Origin: CADEDV01 sp048498035
Lineage (GTDB): Bacteria > Bacteroidota > Bacteroidia > Chitinophagales > Chitinophagaceae
NCBI GenBank assembly: GCA_048498035.1
Contig: JBEHYT010000018.1
Location: forward strand, 22,296 to 86,295
Reading direction: 5' to 3'
Length of the DNA: 64,000 nucleotides
Position numbers and translations under genes: made by a program. The notes under the pieces were generated by a model, which worked only from the letters and a program-made list of their open reading frames with translations, searched no databases and was not told the DNA's origin. Each line of letters opens with the position of its first letter. Position 1 is the stretch's first letter. This document shows positions 52,870-61,439 of the stretch, piece after piece.

Positions 52870-53694
52870 CTATGGTGACGGTTTTTCATAAATAAACCGC
52901 ACCATTGCGTTCTTCTTTTCATCGGAAGTAAGATAGAGCTGGTAGCGCTTGTCGCCTGCCGTTACAATCATCAATGCCGTATTCGGTGGTATCGATCCCA
53001 TATTTTCACCCACCATTACTACCTCCTGGATCGTCCGTTGCAAATCGATTTTTATCGTAGTGGTAATAGGCTTCGTGGTAAGCCCCTTGCTGGATATTAC
53101 CGGCATATCATTTACATATACAGTAATCGTATCGCCATCAACGATCCCATTGTCGTAAAAATCAAGCCGGATGGTTCCGGTATCCACTTTGATCTCCCGG
53201 ACCAGCTCGGCCGTACGCTCTGTAAGCGTTTTCGGCAAACTGGGTTTGAAGTCCGACTTCGCCACCCGGTTCAATACGATCGTGCCCGGTGGGCAAGCTA
53301 TTTTATTGTCCATCGTTCTGCCCGACCATGACCCTCGCAGTTGTTCATCATTACCGCCTTTGTGAAAAGACAGTGAATAACGCTTGATACAGGGAATGCA
53401 GTCAGGCGGGATGTGGAAGGTGGTCACGCCCAGTTCGTTGATCAGGATCAGGTTGCTGTCTGGCTGGTACCGGCCGGAAAAAGTTTCCTTCACATAGTTG
53501 CTTGTATCGGAAAAATGGTAGGAAACGCCGGAAATCGTGTTCCCGGAAACAGACAATTGTAGTTCGATATTATAAACCGGGAAACAGCCACCAGGCTCCA
53601 TCACTAATTTGCCTCTCCAGATCCCATTGATATCCTGGGCCTGGCTCAGCGCTGCCAGGAACAGGCCGGTGGTTAGAAAAAGAAGTCGTCGCAT
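52870..53694 (-). CDS. Secreted tandem paralog A, unknown function
   Basis: Exported protein of 274 aa from the ATG at 53694; signal peptide MRRLLFLTTGLFLAALSQA. The N-terminal domain starts INGIWRGKLVMEPGG and has the look of a small lipocalin-like beta sheet with cysteines (PPDCIPCIK). The C-terminal domain, from about residue 175, has DFYDNGIVDGDTITVYVNDM, MGSIPPNTALMIVTAG and KKNAMVRFIYEKP. The neighbour at 53806 shares both domains, so the two arose by tandem duplication. No named family recognised; role unknown. Confidence 0.7.
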   Translation of the reverse strand: MRRLLFLTTGLFLAALSQAQDINGIWRGKLVMEPGGCFPVYNIELQLSVSGNTISGVSYHFSDTSNYVKETFSGRYQPDSNLILINELGVTTFHIPPDCIPCIKRYSLSFHKGGNDEQLRGSWSGRTMDNKIACPPGTIVLNRVAKSDFKPSLPKTLTERTAELVREIKVDTGTIRLDFYDNGIVDGDTITVYVNDMPVISSKGLTTKPITTTIKIDLQRTIQEVVMVGENMGSIPPNTALMIVTAGDKRYQLYLTSDEKKNAMVRFIYEKPSP

Positions 53695-53805
53695 CGGGAT
53701 GAAAATAGGTAATTTGAATGGGGCGGCATGGAAAATTACAGCAGCGGTTGGCGCGGCAATAACTGGCATGTCCGATTTTTACACAAAAAGTGAGGCTTCA
53801 TGCTA

Positions 53806-54879
53806 CTACGGTTTTTCATACCTGAACCGAACCACCGCATTCTTTTGTTCATCAGACGAGATGTGCACCTGGAACCGTTGCTCGCCGGCTTCCACGATCA
53901 TCAGTGAGGTGTTTGGAGGAATGCGACCCAGGTTTTCTGCCACCATTACCAGTTCATGATCCTCATTGTCCTCGTCCATTTTAAATCGAAGTACCAGGGG
54001 AACAGTGCTTAAACCTTTTGAGGCCAATACCAGCTTTTTATCCAGGTAAACCGAAACCGTATCTCCGTCAATCTCGCCATTGTCGTACAACTTTATCACA
54101 ACCTCGTTACTGTTGATCACGAGTGTTTTTACCAGCTCATTGGATCGCGTTTTCAGTACAGTAGGGGTAGAAACTTGTACAGGCGGACGATGCACAACGG
54201 CAGGCGTTGATGGCGTCGTATCAGTCCGCGGTTTTGTAGTGACGGGCGGCGGCGTAGTAACCACCGGGGGTTTGGAAGTTGTTGTTTTCGGGGGCGTTGT
54301 TTTTCGTACCGGAGGCTTTGTTTTCGTTACCGGTGGATTTGTCTTCGGTATTATCTTCGTCGGAGGCGCAGGTTTATATGTTTTGCGCAAAAAGGGCTCC
54401 ACGTAAAAATCAGAAGTGGTCACCTTACGCAGTTGTACACGTCCGCCGCCGCAATCCTCACCCTTGCGACCACCCAGTCCATCCTTTTCAAACTTGCTGG
54501 TATAGGTTCCTTCCAGGAATTCTTCGGGGCCGGATTTAGCATAACTTAATACACAACGCATGATGCAGGCGCTGGATAATGAAGACATCCGTAATTCCAC
54601 TGTTTTCAGCTCACGGATCACCAGGGTTTTGCCAACACGGTTGTAACTACCGGATAAAACCGCCTTGCCATAAAAAACCGTGCTAAGATAGGAATACGAA
54701 ACTCCCGTAGCGGAAGACCCGGATTGCTTGATCTGGAGTTCAAATTTGTAGGTACTACCATCGTCCGTGTAGAAATTGCCTCGCCAGATACCCGTGAGGT
54801 TTTGCGAAAAGGCAGGAACAATGGTGGTAATGGCCAGCAAAAATGCCAGGCACAGCTTGGACATCAACTTTTTCATCAC
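53806..54879 (-). CDS. Secreted tandem paralog B with a Pro/Thr linker
   Basis: Exported protein of 357 aa, signal peptide ending IVPAFSQ. The N-terminal domain LTGIWRGNFYTDDGSTYKFE parallels paralog A. The two copies share C-terminal signatures LYDNGEIDGDTVSVYLDKK, ENLGRIPPNTSLMIVEAG and QKNAVVRFRYEKP. Between them, at about residues 165-245, this copy has a 70-80 residue linker rich in Pro, Thr and Lys (VTKTKPPVRKTTPPK) that paralog A lacks. Such linkers span or stand off from cell walls and surfaces. Function unknown. A gap of about 110 bases separates it from paralog A. Confidence 0.7.
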   Translation of the reverse strand: MMKKLMSKLCLAFLLAITTIVPAFSQNLTGIWRGNFYTDDGSTYKFELQIKQSGSSATGVSYSYLSTVFYGKAVLSGSYNRVGKTLVIRELKTVELRMSSLSSACIMRCVLSYAKSGPEEFLEGTYTSKFEKDGLGGRKGEDCGGGRVQLRKVTTSDFYVEPFLRKTYKPAPPTKIIPKTNPPVTKTKPPVRKTTPPKTTTSKPPVVTTPPPVTTKPRTDTTPSTPAVVHRPPVQVSTPTVLKTRSNELVKTLVINSNEVVIKLYDNGEIDGDTVSVYLDKKLVLASKGLSTVPLVLRFKMDEDNEDHELVMVAENLGRIPPNTSLMIVEAGEQRFQVHISSDEQKNAVVRFRYEKP

Positions 54880-55013
54880 AATTTCAAAGCTAACGAATCC
54901 GTTCGTACCAATTCGGCCACGGGGCCTTCATTTTTGTTAATATTCAAGGCGCTGTATCCTTCCGGGCGGCCAGGATACGGCCCGGTTTCCCTTCAAAATC
55001 AGCAGGATTTCGC

Positions 55014-55021
55014 TACCTTTG
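55014..55021 (+). promoter_or_regulatory. Candidate -7 element for thrS
   Basis: TACCTTTG fits TAnnTTTG, 26 bases before the thrS ATG at 55048. The -33 region has no clear TTTG. Confidence 0.5.
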
Positions 55022-55047
55022 CAGTCTTAAAATTCAAGATTTATTAC

Positions 55048-57024
55048 ATGATCAATATCACCCTCCCCGACGGTGCCGTCAGGGAATATGAACAAGGTAC
55101 TTCTGCGCTGGATATTGCCAGGTCAATTTCCCAGGGCCTGGCAAAAAAAGTGATCGCCGCTTCCGTCAACGGGCAGGTGTGGGATGCCACGCGCCCGATC
55201 AATGAAGATGCATCGCTGCGCCTGCTTACCTGGGATGATCTTGATGCAAAAAAGACATTCTGGCATTCTACCGCTCACCTGATGGCCGAAGCAGTGGAAT
55301 CTGTTTTTCCCGGCGTAAAATTTTGGGTGGGACCACCACTTGAAAACCCACAGGGTTTTTATTATGATATGGATCTCGGCGATCGCAAGATCACCGAAGA
55401 AGACCTGGCAAAACTGGAAAAGAAGATGGCTGAGCTCGCGCGGCAGGACAATCCCTATGTTCGCAGGGAGATCAGCAAAGCAGACGCCATCCAGTACTTT
55501 ACCCAGAAAGATGATGAGTACAAGCTTGACCTGCTCGGCGGATTGTTTGACGGCGACATCACATTTTATACCCAGGGCAATTTCACTGATCTCTGTCGCG
55601 GGCCGCATATCCCGTCAACCGGTTTGATAAAAGCGGTAAAACTGACCAATATCGCCGGTGCATATTGGAAGGGCGATGAAAAGAACAAACAACTCACCCG
55701 GATCTATGGCGTAAGCTTTCCTTCCCAGAAAGAACTGGATGAACATCTGGCCATGCTCGAAGAAGCAAAAAAACGCGACCACCGGAAGCTTGGCAAAGAA
55801 CTCAGCATCTATACCATGGACGATGATGTAGGGCAGGGGCTCATCATGTGGTTGCCCAACGGAACTGTGATGATTGAAGAACTGGAAAAACTGGCCAAGG
55901 AAACTGAACTCGATGCAGGTTACAAAAGGGTAGTTACGCCGCATATCGCCAAGGAAAGTATGTATATCACCAGCGGTCACCTGCCGTATTATGCGGATAG
56001 CATGTATCCGCCAATGGAGGTAGATGGTGAGAAATATTACCTGAAATCCATGAACTGCCCGCATCATCACAAGATCTTTGCAGCGGAACCCAAAAGCTAT
56101 CGCGATCTGCCATATCGTATCGCCGAATATGGAACAGTATATCGCTATGAACAAAGCGGCGAATTATTTGGATTGATGCGTGTGCGTTGCCTGCACATGA
56201 ACGACGCGCATATCTATTGCACACGGGAACAGTTCAACCAGGAATTCCGGGCGGTAAACGAAATGTATCTGAAGTATTTTAAGATATTCGGTATCGAAAA
56301 ATACGTGATGCGCCTATCCCTGCACTCACCGGAAAAACTAGGCGTGAAGTACGTGAACGAACCGGAACTCTGGCAGGAAACCGAAGCCATGGTACGCAAC
56401 GTACTCATTGAATCCAACATCCCGTTTGTGGAGGTGCAGGACGAAGCGGCATTCTATGGCCCCAAAATTGACGTACAGATCTTCAGCGTTATCGGCCGTG
56501 AATTTACCCTGGCTACCAACCAGGTGGATTTCTCGCAGGGGCGCAGCTTCAAACTGCAGTATACCGGGCAGGATAATAAGCCCGAAACACCCCTGATCAT
56601 CCACCGGGCACCGCTGGGTACCCACGAACGTTTTATCGGGTTCCTGCTGGAGCAATTTGCAGGCAAGTTGCCAACCTGGCTGGCGCCGGTCCAGGTGAAA
56701 ATCCTGCCGATCAGCGATAAATTCATCGACTACGCGAAAACTGTTTCGGCGAAGCTGAAAAAAGCAGATATTCGTGCAGAGGTTGACGACCGTAGCGAAA
56801 AAATCGGTAAGAAGATCCGGGATACCGAATTGCAAAAAGTTCCCTACATGATCGTCATCGGGGAGAAGGAAGTGAACGAGGAAAAAATATCGGTACGCCG
56901 CCGCGGTCAGCAAGACCTGGGCTCAACAGGCACCGATCTTTTTATCAGGGAACTTCGGGAAGAGATTGACGAGCGGATGGCAGAAGGTAAAACAAAAGAA
57001 CAGTTGACAATTTTCAACACATAA
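55048..57024 (+). CDS. thrS: Threonyl-tRNA synthetase
   Basis: Class II synthetase of 658 aa. A TGS domain (ITLPDGAVREYEQGTSALDI) is followed by the editing domain with HSTAHLMAE and DLCRGPHIP, then the catalytic core with MNCPHHHKIF (zinc cysteine), YRYEQSGELFGLMRVR and MNDAHIYC. The C-terminal anticodon domain ends ERMAEGKTKEQ. The CPHHH form of the zinc loop is common in this phylum. The ATG at 55048 is the proper start. It leads the translation-factor block with infC. Confidence 0.97.
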   Translation: MINITLPDGAVREYEQGTSALDIARSISQGLAKKVIAASVNGQVWDATRPINEDASLRLLTWDDLDAKKTFWHSTAHLMAEAVESVFPGVKFWVGPPLENPQGFYYDMDLGDRKITEEDLAKLEKKMAELARQDNPYVRREISKADAIQYFTQKDDEYKLDLLGGLFDGDITFYTQGNFTDLCRGPHIPSTGLIKAVKLTNIAGAYWKGDEKNKQLTRIYGVSFPSQKELDEHLAMLEEAKKRDHRKLGKELSIYTMDDDVGQGLIMWLPNGTVMIEELEKLAKETELDAGYKRVVTPHIAKESMYITSGHLPYYADSMYPPMEVDGEKYYLKSMNCPHHHKIFAAEPKSYRDLPYRIAEYGTVYRYEQSGELFGLMRVRCLHMNDAHIYCTREQFNQEFRAVNEMYLKYFKIFGIEKYVMRLSLHSPEKLGVKYVNEPELWQETEAMVRNVLIESNIPFVEVQDEAAFYGPKIDVQIFSVIGREFTLATNQVDFSQGRSFKLQYTGQDNKPETPLIIHRAPLGTHERFIGFLLEQFAGKLPTWLAPVQVKILPISDKFIDYAKTVSAKLKKADIRAEVDDRSEKIGKKIRDTELQKVPYMIVIGEKEVNEEKISVRRRGQQDLGSTGTDLFIRELREEIDERMAEGKTKEQLTIFNT

Positions 57025-57083
57025 ACACAAGCGGCTTCGGTTACCAGCAAAATGAAATGGTTACCTATAGCTGATGAACACCA

Positions 57084-57144
57084 CTCCTCAAGCCCTGTAC
57101 GAGGAGCTATCAACAACTAAAAAATGCTTCGCCAGGGACGAAGC
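57084..57144 (+). promoter_or_regulatory. Two hairpins in the thrS-infC gap
   Basis: CTCCTC/GAGGAG (57084-57089 with 57101-57106) and GCTTCG/CGAAGC (57126-57131 with 57139-57144) lie in the infC leader. They could form an autoregulatory leader or a weak intergenic terminator. No T-run follows. Confidence 0.4.
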
Positions 57145-57162
57145 CTCAGTTAAAAACAATAA

Positions 57163-57801
57163 ATGGCAGTACCTCAAAAACCCGGAGGCGGGTTCAACAG
57201 GCCACAGGGTCCGGGCGGCCCTTACAGACCCGGCGGTGGCGGCGGCTACAAAGGCGGCTTCAGAAACAGGATGATGCCCCGAAAGGAGGCAGAACACAGG
57301 ATCAACAACTTCATCCGTGTTCCCCAGGTTCGCCTGGTAGGTGATAACATAGAAGTTGGTATTTATAACACACAGGACGCGCTTCGTATGGCGCAGGATC
57401 AGGGACTTGATCTCGTGGAGATCTCAGGTACCGTGGATCCCCCGGTTTGCAAGATCATCGATTATAATAAATTTCTATACGATAAGAAGAAGAAAGAAAA
57501 GGAGATGAAAGCCAAGAGCAAAGTCTCCGAAGTGAAAGAAATCCGGTTTACACCCAATACAGACGATCACGACTTTGACTTCAAAGCAAAGCACGCTATT
57601 GAATTCCTGAAAGAAGGCAATAAAGTAAAAGCATATGTTCAGTTCAAGGGACGGGCTATCCAGTTCCAGGATCGCGGACAACTGTTGCTCCTGAAATTTG
57701 CAGAACGGCTGGGCGAAGTGGGCATCCTTGAGAACATGCCTAAAATGGAAGGTCGCCGCATGCTGGCGATGTTTGCCCCCAAAGGGAAAAAGAAAAGTTG
57801 A
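57163..57801 (+). CDS. infC: Translation initiation factor IF-3
   Basis: IF-3 of 212 aa, which keeps the 30S subunit free and proofreads the start codon. The core begins RINNFIRVPQVRLVGDNIEVG and the linker and C-terminal domain are KEIRFTPNTDDHDFDFKAKH and VQFKGRAIQF. It has a 35-residue N-terminal tail rich in Gly and Pro (PGGGGGYKGG) not found in E. coli. It starts at ATG, unlike the rare AUU of enterobacteria. Followed by a strong terminator. Confidence 0.96.
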   Translation: MAVPQKPGGGFNRPQGPGGPYRPGGGGGYKGGFRNRMMPRKEAEHRINNFIRVPQVRLVGDNIEVGIYNTQDALRMAQDQGLDLVEISGTVDPPVCKIIDYNKFLYDKKKKEKEMKAKSKVSEVKEIRFTPNTDDHDFDFKAKHAIEFLKEGNKVKAYVQFKGRAIQFQDRGQLLLLKFAERLGEVGILENMPKMEGRRMLAMFAPKGKKKS

Positions 57802-57826
57802 ACTGATTGAAAGAATATCGATACAA

Positions 57827-57857
57827 AGCCATCCGCTACGGCGGATGGCTTTTTTTT
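57827..57857 (+). terminator. Strong terminator after infC
   Basis: Perfect 10-bp stem AGCCATCCGC / GCGGATGGCT around a TACG tetraloop, followed by a run of at least seven T. It separates infC from the metalloprotease gene. Confidence 0.93.
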
Positions 57858-57950
57858 GCCGCTGGTATAAAAAAAGAAAGGAAATCCGGCAAACGCCGTC
57901 CAATGCGTATATTAGTTTCTTTTTTTCCTCACTAAACTCATAGCTAAACT

Positions 57951-60506
57951 ATGCTTCGAATCATGAATCGCTGGGGGTTGACGATACTGGCCACCAGTAT
58001 CTCAATCGCTTCTTTTGCCCAGGTGCGTCCCACCCGTGACTCTACGCGCACGATGCCACCCGGTATGCGGGGCGGAGGTCAGAATACAGGCCCCAAACCC
58101 TACAAAGAGGTTATTACAGACAAGGCCCAGACAGACGACGGGCTCTTCAAAGTACACAAACAGGAGGATCGCTATTTCTTTGAAATTCCCGATGCGATGC
58201 TCGGGCGCGATATCCTTGTAGTAAACCGACTGTCAAAAGCAGGCGCAGGCATGCGAAACAACTTCTTCGGATATGCCGGTGACCAGATTGGCCAGGAAGT
58301 GATCCAGTTTGAGAAAGGCCCCAACAACAAACTGTTCCTTCGCACCATTTCATTTGCCGAATACGCGAAAGATTCAACATCGCCTATGTTCTCGGCAGTT
58401 ACCAACTCAAACGTACAGCCAATCGCGGCGGCGTTTGACATCAAAGCGTTCTCTACAGACTCTTCCGCATCCGTGATTGATGTAACAGATTACGTAAACA
58501 GTGACAATGATGTCCTGTTTTTCAACAGCGGATTAAAAAGCTCACAGCGGATTGGCTCACAACAATCCGATAAATCGTATATCGTTGGCGTTCATTCCTA
58601 TCCCATGAACGTTGAAATCACTACGGTAAAAACCTATTCAAGACTTCCTGCATCACCCGGCGGTTCACCCGCTGGCGGTCGCGGCGGCGGCGGTGCAACC
58701 GGCAACCTGACAGTTGAACTGAACAGTTCACTCGTACTGCTGCCGGCAAAGCCAATGCAGTCCCGCTATTTTGATGATCGCGTTGGTTTCTTCGCAGTAG
58801 GTTATACTGATTTCGATCTTAACCCACAAGGTGTAAAACCGATCTCACTGGTAAAACGCTGGAGGCTGGAGCCGAAAGATGAAGACATCGAAAAATACAA
58901 ACGCGGTGAACTGGTAGAACCCAAGAAACCGATCATCTTTTACATCGATCCGGCTACTCCCAAAAAATGGGTGCCGTACCTGATCCAGGGAGTAAACGAC
59001 TGGCAGGCCGCTTTTGAAAAAGCAGGATTTAAAAATGCCATCATCGCCAAAGAAGCGCCAACCAAAGAACAGGATCCGGAATGGAGCCTGGAAGATGCGC
59101 GCTATTCGGCTATCGTATACAAACCATCTGATATTCCAAACGCCAGCGGACCCAGCATCTCCGATCCCCGCAGCGGCGAGATCATGGAAAGCCATATCAA
59201 CTGGTACCATAGCGTAATGCAACTGGTGCACGACTGGTACTTTATCCAGACGGCAGCGGTAGACCCGCGTGCACGCAAAATGGTGTTTGATGATGACCTC
59301 ATGGGGCAGTTGATCCGCTTCGTATCATCCCACGAAGTGGGACACACACTCGGGCTCCGTCACAACTACGGCTCCAGTTCTACCGTGCCGGTAGAGAACC
59401 TGCGCAATAAAGCCTGGGTGGAAGCACACGGACACACGCCGTCTATTATGGATTATGCCCGTTTTAACTACGTAGCACAACCGGAAGATAATATTGCAGA
59501 ATCCGGGCTCTTCCCACGCATTGGTGATTATGACAAATGGGCCATTGAATGGGGCTATCGTCTCTTCCCGCAGTTTAACGGACCCGAGGAAGAAAAAACA
59601 TACCTGAATAAATGGGTAATTGAAAAACTGAAAGACAAACGCCTCTGGTTTGGCACAGAAACCAACCCGGATGATCCGCGTTCACAAAGCGAGCAAGTGG
59701 GCGACGATGCAATGAAAGCAAGCGCTTACGGTATCAAAAACCTGCAACGCATTTTACCCAACCTGGAAGAATGGACACGCCAGCCCAATGAAGATTATGA
59801 CGGACTGAATAAGATGTACGAGCAACTGCAGCAGCAGTACGGTCGCTACATGGGCCATGTGGCCAAATATGTGGGCGGTATTATGGAAACGCCCAAAACG
59901 ATTGAAGAAACCGGGCCGGTGTATGAAGCCGTGTCTAAAGCCAAACAGAAAGAAGCCGTTGATTTTCTCAACAAGCAATTGTTTGCTACGCCTACCTGGC
60001 TGATCAATGAAGACATCTCCGGTAAAACAGGAGTAAATCCGTTGGTTACCATCGGTAGCATCCAGGACAGAACACTGGGCAGACTGTTGTCTACCCGCAC
60101 ATTTGGCAAATTGCTGGATGATGAGGCGGTACATGGAAAGAATGCCTATAGCATGCTTGAAATGTTGTCTGACCTGAAAAAAGGTATCTGGACGGAACTG
60201 CCCACGCGCAAACCAATCGATATGTATCGCCGTAACCTGCAGAAATCGTATGTAAACACGCTGGCGGAAATCCTGAATCCACCGGCACCCGCTGCCGGCG
60301 CAGCAGGCGTTACGTTCCGGTTCTCCAATGCAGCGCCGTCTGTGGCGGTAGACCAAACCGATATTCTCAGCGTGGTACGCGCTCACCTGGTAAGCCTGCG
60401 GGCAGAAGCCAATGCGGCAGCTGCCGGTTCTGCAGACCCGATGACAAAATATCACCTGCAAGATATCGTGCAACGTATTGATAACGCTTTGAAACCCAAT
60501 AAATAA
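57951..60506 (+). CDS. Exported zinc-dependent metalloprotease (DUF5117/DUF4953-type)
   Basis: Large protein of 851 aa with an N-terminal signal peptide (WGLTILATSISIASFAQ). The zincin site is HEVGHTLGLRHN at about residue 462, with H-E-x-x-H-x-x-G-x-x-H giving three zinc ligands; LPAKPMQSRYFDDRVGFFA upstream and VNPLVTIGSIQDRTLGRLL downstream are family blocks. A Gly-rich loop lies near residue 240-250. Substrate unknown. It stands between infC and rpmI, with its own terminators on both sides. The start could also be the ATG at 57963. Confidence 0.92.
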   Translation: MLRIMNRWGLTILATSISIASFAQVRPTRDSTRTMPPGMRGGGQNTGPKPYKEVITDKAQTDDGLFKVHKQEDRYFFEIPDAMLGRDILVVNRLSKAGAGMRNNFFGYAGDQIGQEVIQFEKGPNNKLFLRTISFAEYAKDSTSPMFSAVTNSNVQPIAAAFDIKAFSTDSSASVIDVTDYVNSDNDVLFFNSGLKSSQRIGSQQSDKSYIVGVHSYPMNVEITTVKTYSRLPASPGGSPAGGRGGGGATGNLTVELNSSLVLLPAKPMQSRYFDDRVGFFAVGYTDFDLNPQGVKPISLVKRWRLEPKDEDIEKYKRGELVEPKKPIIFYIDPATPKKWVPYLIQGVNDWQAAFEKAGFKNAIIAKEAPTKEQDPEWSLEDARYSAIVYKPSDIPNASGPSISDPRSGEIMESHINWYHSVMQLVHDWYFIQTAAVDPRARKMVFDDDLMGQLIRFVSSHEVGHTLGLRHNYGSSSTVPVENLRNKAWVEAHGHTPSIMDYARFNYVAQPEDNIAESGLFPRIGDYDKWAIEWGYRLFPQFNGPEEEKTYLNKWVIEKLKDKRLWFGTETNPDDPRSQSEQVGDDAMKASAYGIKNLQRILPNLEEWTRQPNEDYDGLNKMYEQLQQQYGRYMGHVAKYVGGIMETPKTIEETGPVYEAVSKAKQKEAVDFLNKQLFATPTWLINEDISGKTGVNPLVTIGSIQDRTLGRLLSTRTFGKLLDDEAVHGKNAYSMLEMLSDLKKGIWTELPTRKPIDMYRRNLQKSYVNTLAEILNPPAPAAGAAGVTFRFSNAAPSVAVDQTDILSVVRAHLVSLRAEANAAAAGSADPMTKYHLQDIVQRIDNALKPNK

Positions 60507-60530
60507 TTGGTAATCAGGCCAGATTTTGAT

Positions 60531-60569
60531 AAAAGGCGGCTCCCAAATGGGTGCCGCCTTTTATTTTTG
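60531..60569 (+). terminator. Strong terminator after the metalloprotease gene
   Basis: AAAAGGCGGC pairs with GCCGCCTTTT, with an inner CCC/GGG helix, followed by TTATTTTT. It lies directly before the rpmI promoter. Confidence 0.9.
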
Positions 60570-60576
60570 TGCGGCC

Positions 60577-60608
60577 TTTGGACAGATGGCGAACTGTTTG
60601 TATCTTTG
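60577..60608 (+). promoter_or_regulatory. Consensus promoter for rpmI-rplT
   Basis: TTTG at 60577-60580, exactly 20 bases, TATCTTTG at 60601-60608. It shows that L35 and L20 are transcribed apart from infC here. Confidence 0.7.
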
Positions 60609-60615
60609 CACTCCG

Positions 60616-60734
60616 TTTGAAAAAACGGTTTTCGGTTTATCCCCGTGGTAAACCAACCAATTGCCTGAAGAGGTTCGATAAAGGTTCCGCCGGTGCGGAA
60701 ATGCCTCAAGGGTGTAATAGTAATACTGGGTAAA
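60616..60734 (+). promoter_or_regulatory. Structured rpmI leader, candidate L20 autoregulation site
   Basis: The predicted 120-base leader holds GGTTTA/TAAACC (60634-60639 with 60649-60654) and TTCCGC-CGGT-GCGGAA (60685-60700), the latter enclosed by a GAGG/CCTC helix. In other bacteria L20 binds a leader that mimics its rRNA site. Not matched to a known family, so inference. Confidence 0.45.
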
Positions 60735-60932
60735 ATGCCTAAAGTAAAAACAAATTCCAGCGCCAAAAAACGCTTTAAAGTAACGGCGACCGGGAAAATT
60801 CAGCACCAAAAGAGTTTTAAACGTCACATCCTGACAAAAAAATCCAAGAAACGCAAACGTAACATGCGCCTGGACGGCACCGTTGCAAAATCCCATGTTG
60901 ATTTTGTAAAACGCCTGCTCCGCCTGAAATAA
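60735..60932 (+). CDS. rpmI: Ribosomal protein L35
   Basis: Large-subunit protein of 65 aa, strongly basic. PKVKTNSSAKKRFKVTATGK and the HILTKKSKKRKRNMR block are diagnostic. Normal family length. Start at the ATG at 60735. Co-transcribed with rplT, 44 bases downstream. Confidence 0.97.
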   Translation: MPKVKTNSSAKKRFKVTATGKIQHQKSFKRHILTKKSKKRKRNMRLDGTVAKSHVDFVKRLLRLK

Positions 60933-60976
60933 GCGCCGGATTTTTTAATTCAATCACATTTTAAACTCTTTATACA

Positions 60977-61321
60977 ATGCCTCGTTCAAAAAATGCAGTA
61001 GCCTCCAAGGCCCGCCGCAAAAAAATATTAAAGCAAGCAAAAGGTTTTTACGGTAAACGTAAAAACGTCTACACCGTTGCCAAAAACGTTGTAGAAAAAG
61101 GGATGACCTACATGTTTGTGGGTCGTAAACTGAAAAAACGTGAATACCGCAGCCTGTGGATCGCCCGTATCAATGCTGCCGTTCGCGCTGAAGGAATGAC
61201 CTATTCCCAGTTTATCAACAAAATCCAGGCAAAAGGAATTGAACTGGATCGTAAAGTACTGGCAGACCTGGCCATGAACAATCCCGAAACCTTCAAGTCG
61301 CTGGTTGATTCTGTAAAGTAA
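60977..61321 (+). CDS. rplT: Ribosomal protein L20
   Basis: Assembly-initiating large-subunit protein of 114 aa. PRSKNAVASKARRKKILKQA, KGFYGKRKNVYTVAKN and the end ERGMTY-like block RINAAVRAEGMTYSQFINKI are conserved. The basic N-terminal tail inserts into 23S rRNA, and the C-terminal domain can bind its own mRNA leader in other phyla. Ends at a strong terminator. Confidence 0.98.
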   Translation: MPRSKNAVASKARRKKILKQAKGFYGKRKNVYTVAKNVVEKGMTYMFVGRKLKKREYRSLWIARINAAVRAEGMTYSQFINKIQAKGIELDRKVLADLAMNNPETFKSLVDSVK

Positions 61322-61341
61322 AACAGCGTTGAAAATAACCG

Positions 61342-61372
61342 AAAGCCCTTCTGTCTGCAGAAGGGCTTTTTC
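61342..61372 (+). terminator. Terminator after rplT
   Basis: Perfect 12-bp stem AAAGCCCTTCTG / CAGAAGGGCTTT around TCTG, followed by a T-run. Confidence 0.93.
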
Positions 61373-61411
61373 ATTGCCCGAAAAAAGAAGCCCAAAAACT
61401 AACCAAGTTAT

Positions 61412-61419
61412 TATTTTTG
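61412..61419 (+). promoter_or_regulatory. Candidate -7 element for the decarboxylase gene
   Basis: TATTTTTG fits TAnnTTTG, 20 bases before the TTG at 61440. No clear -33 TTG is found. Its position argues that translation starts at or after 61420. Confidence 0.45.
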
Positions 61420-61439
61420 TGCTCACTAAATTTACCACA

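Noticed and set aside
55976..56220. Unusual zinc-loop wording in ThrS (CPHHH, LHMNDAH)
   Set aside because: It first looked like an active-site change, but this wording is usual for ThrS in Bacteroidota and all ligands are present.
57074..57274. A 66-aa frame overlapping the start of infC
   Set aside because: It covers the leader hairpins and the Gly-rich start of infC in another frame, with no supporting features.
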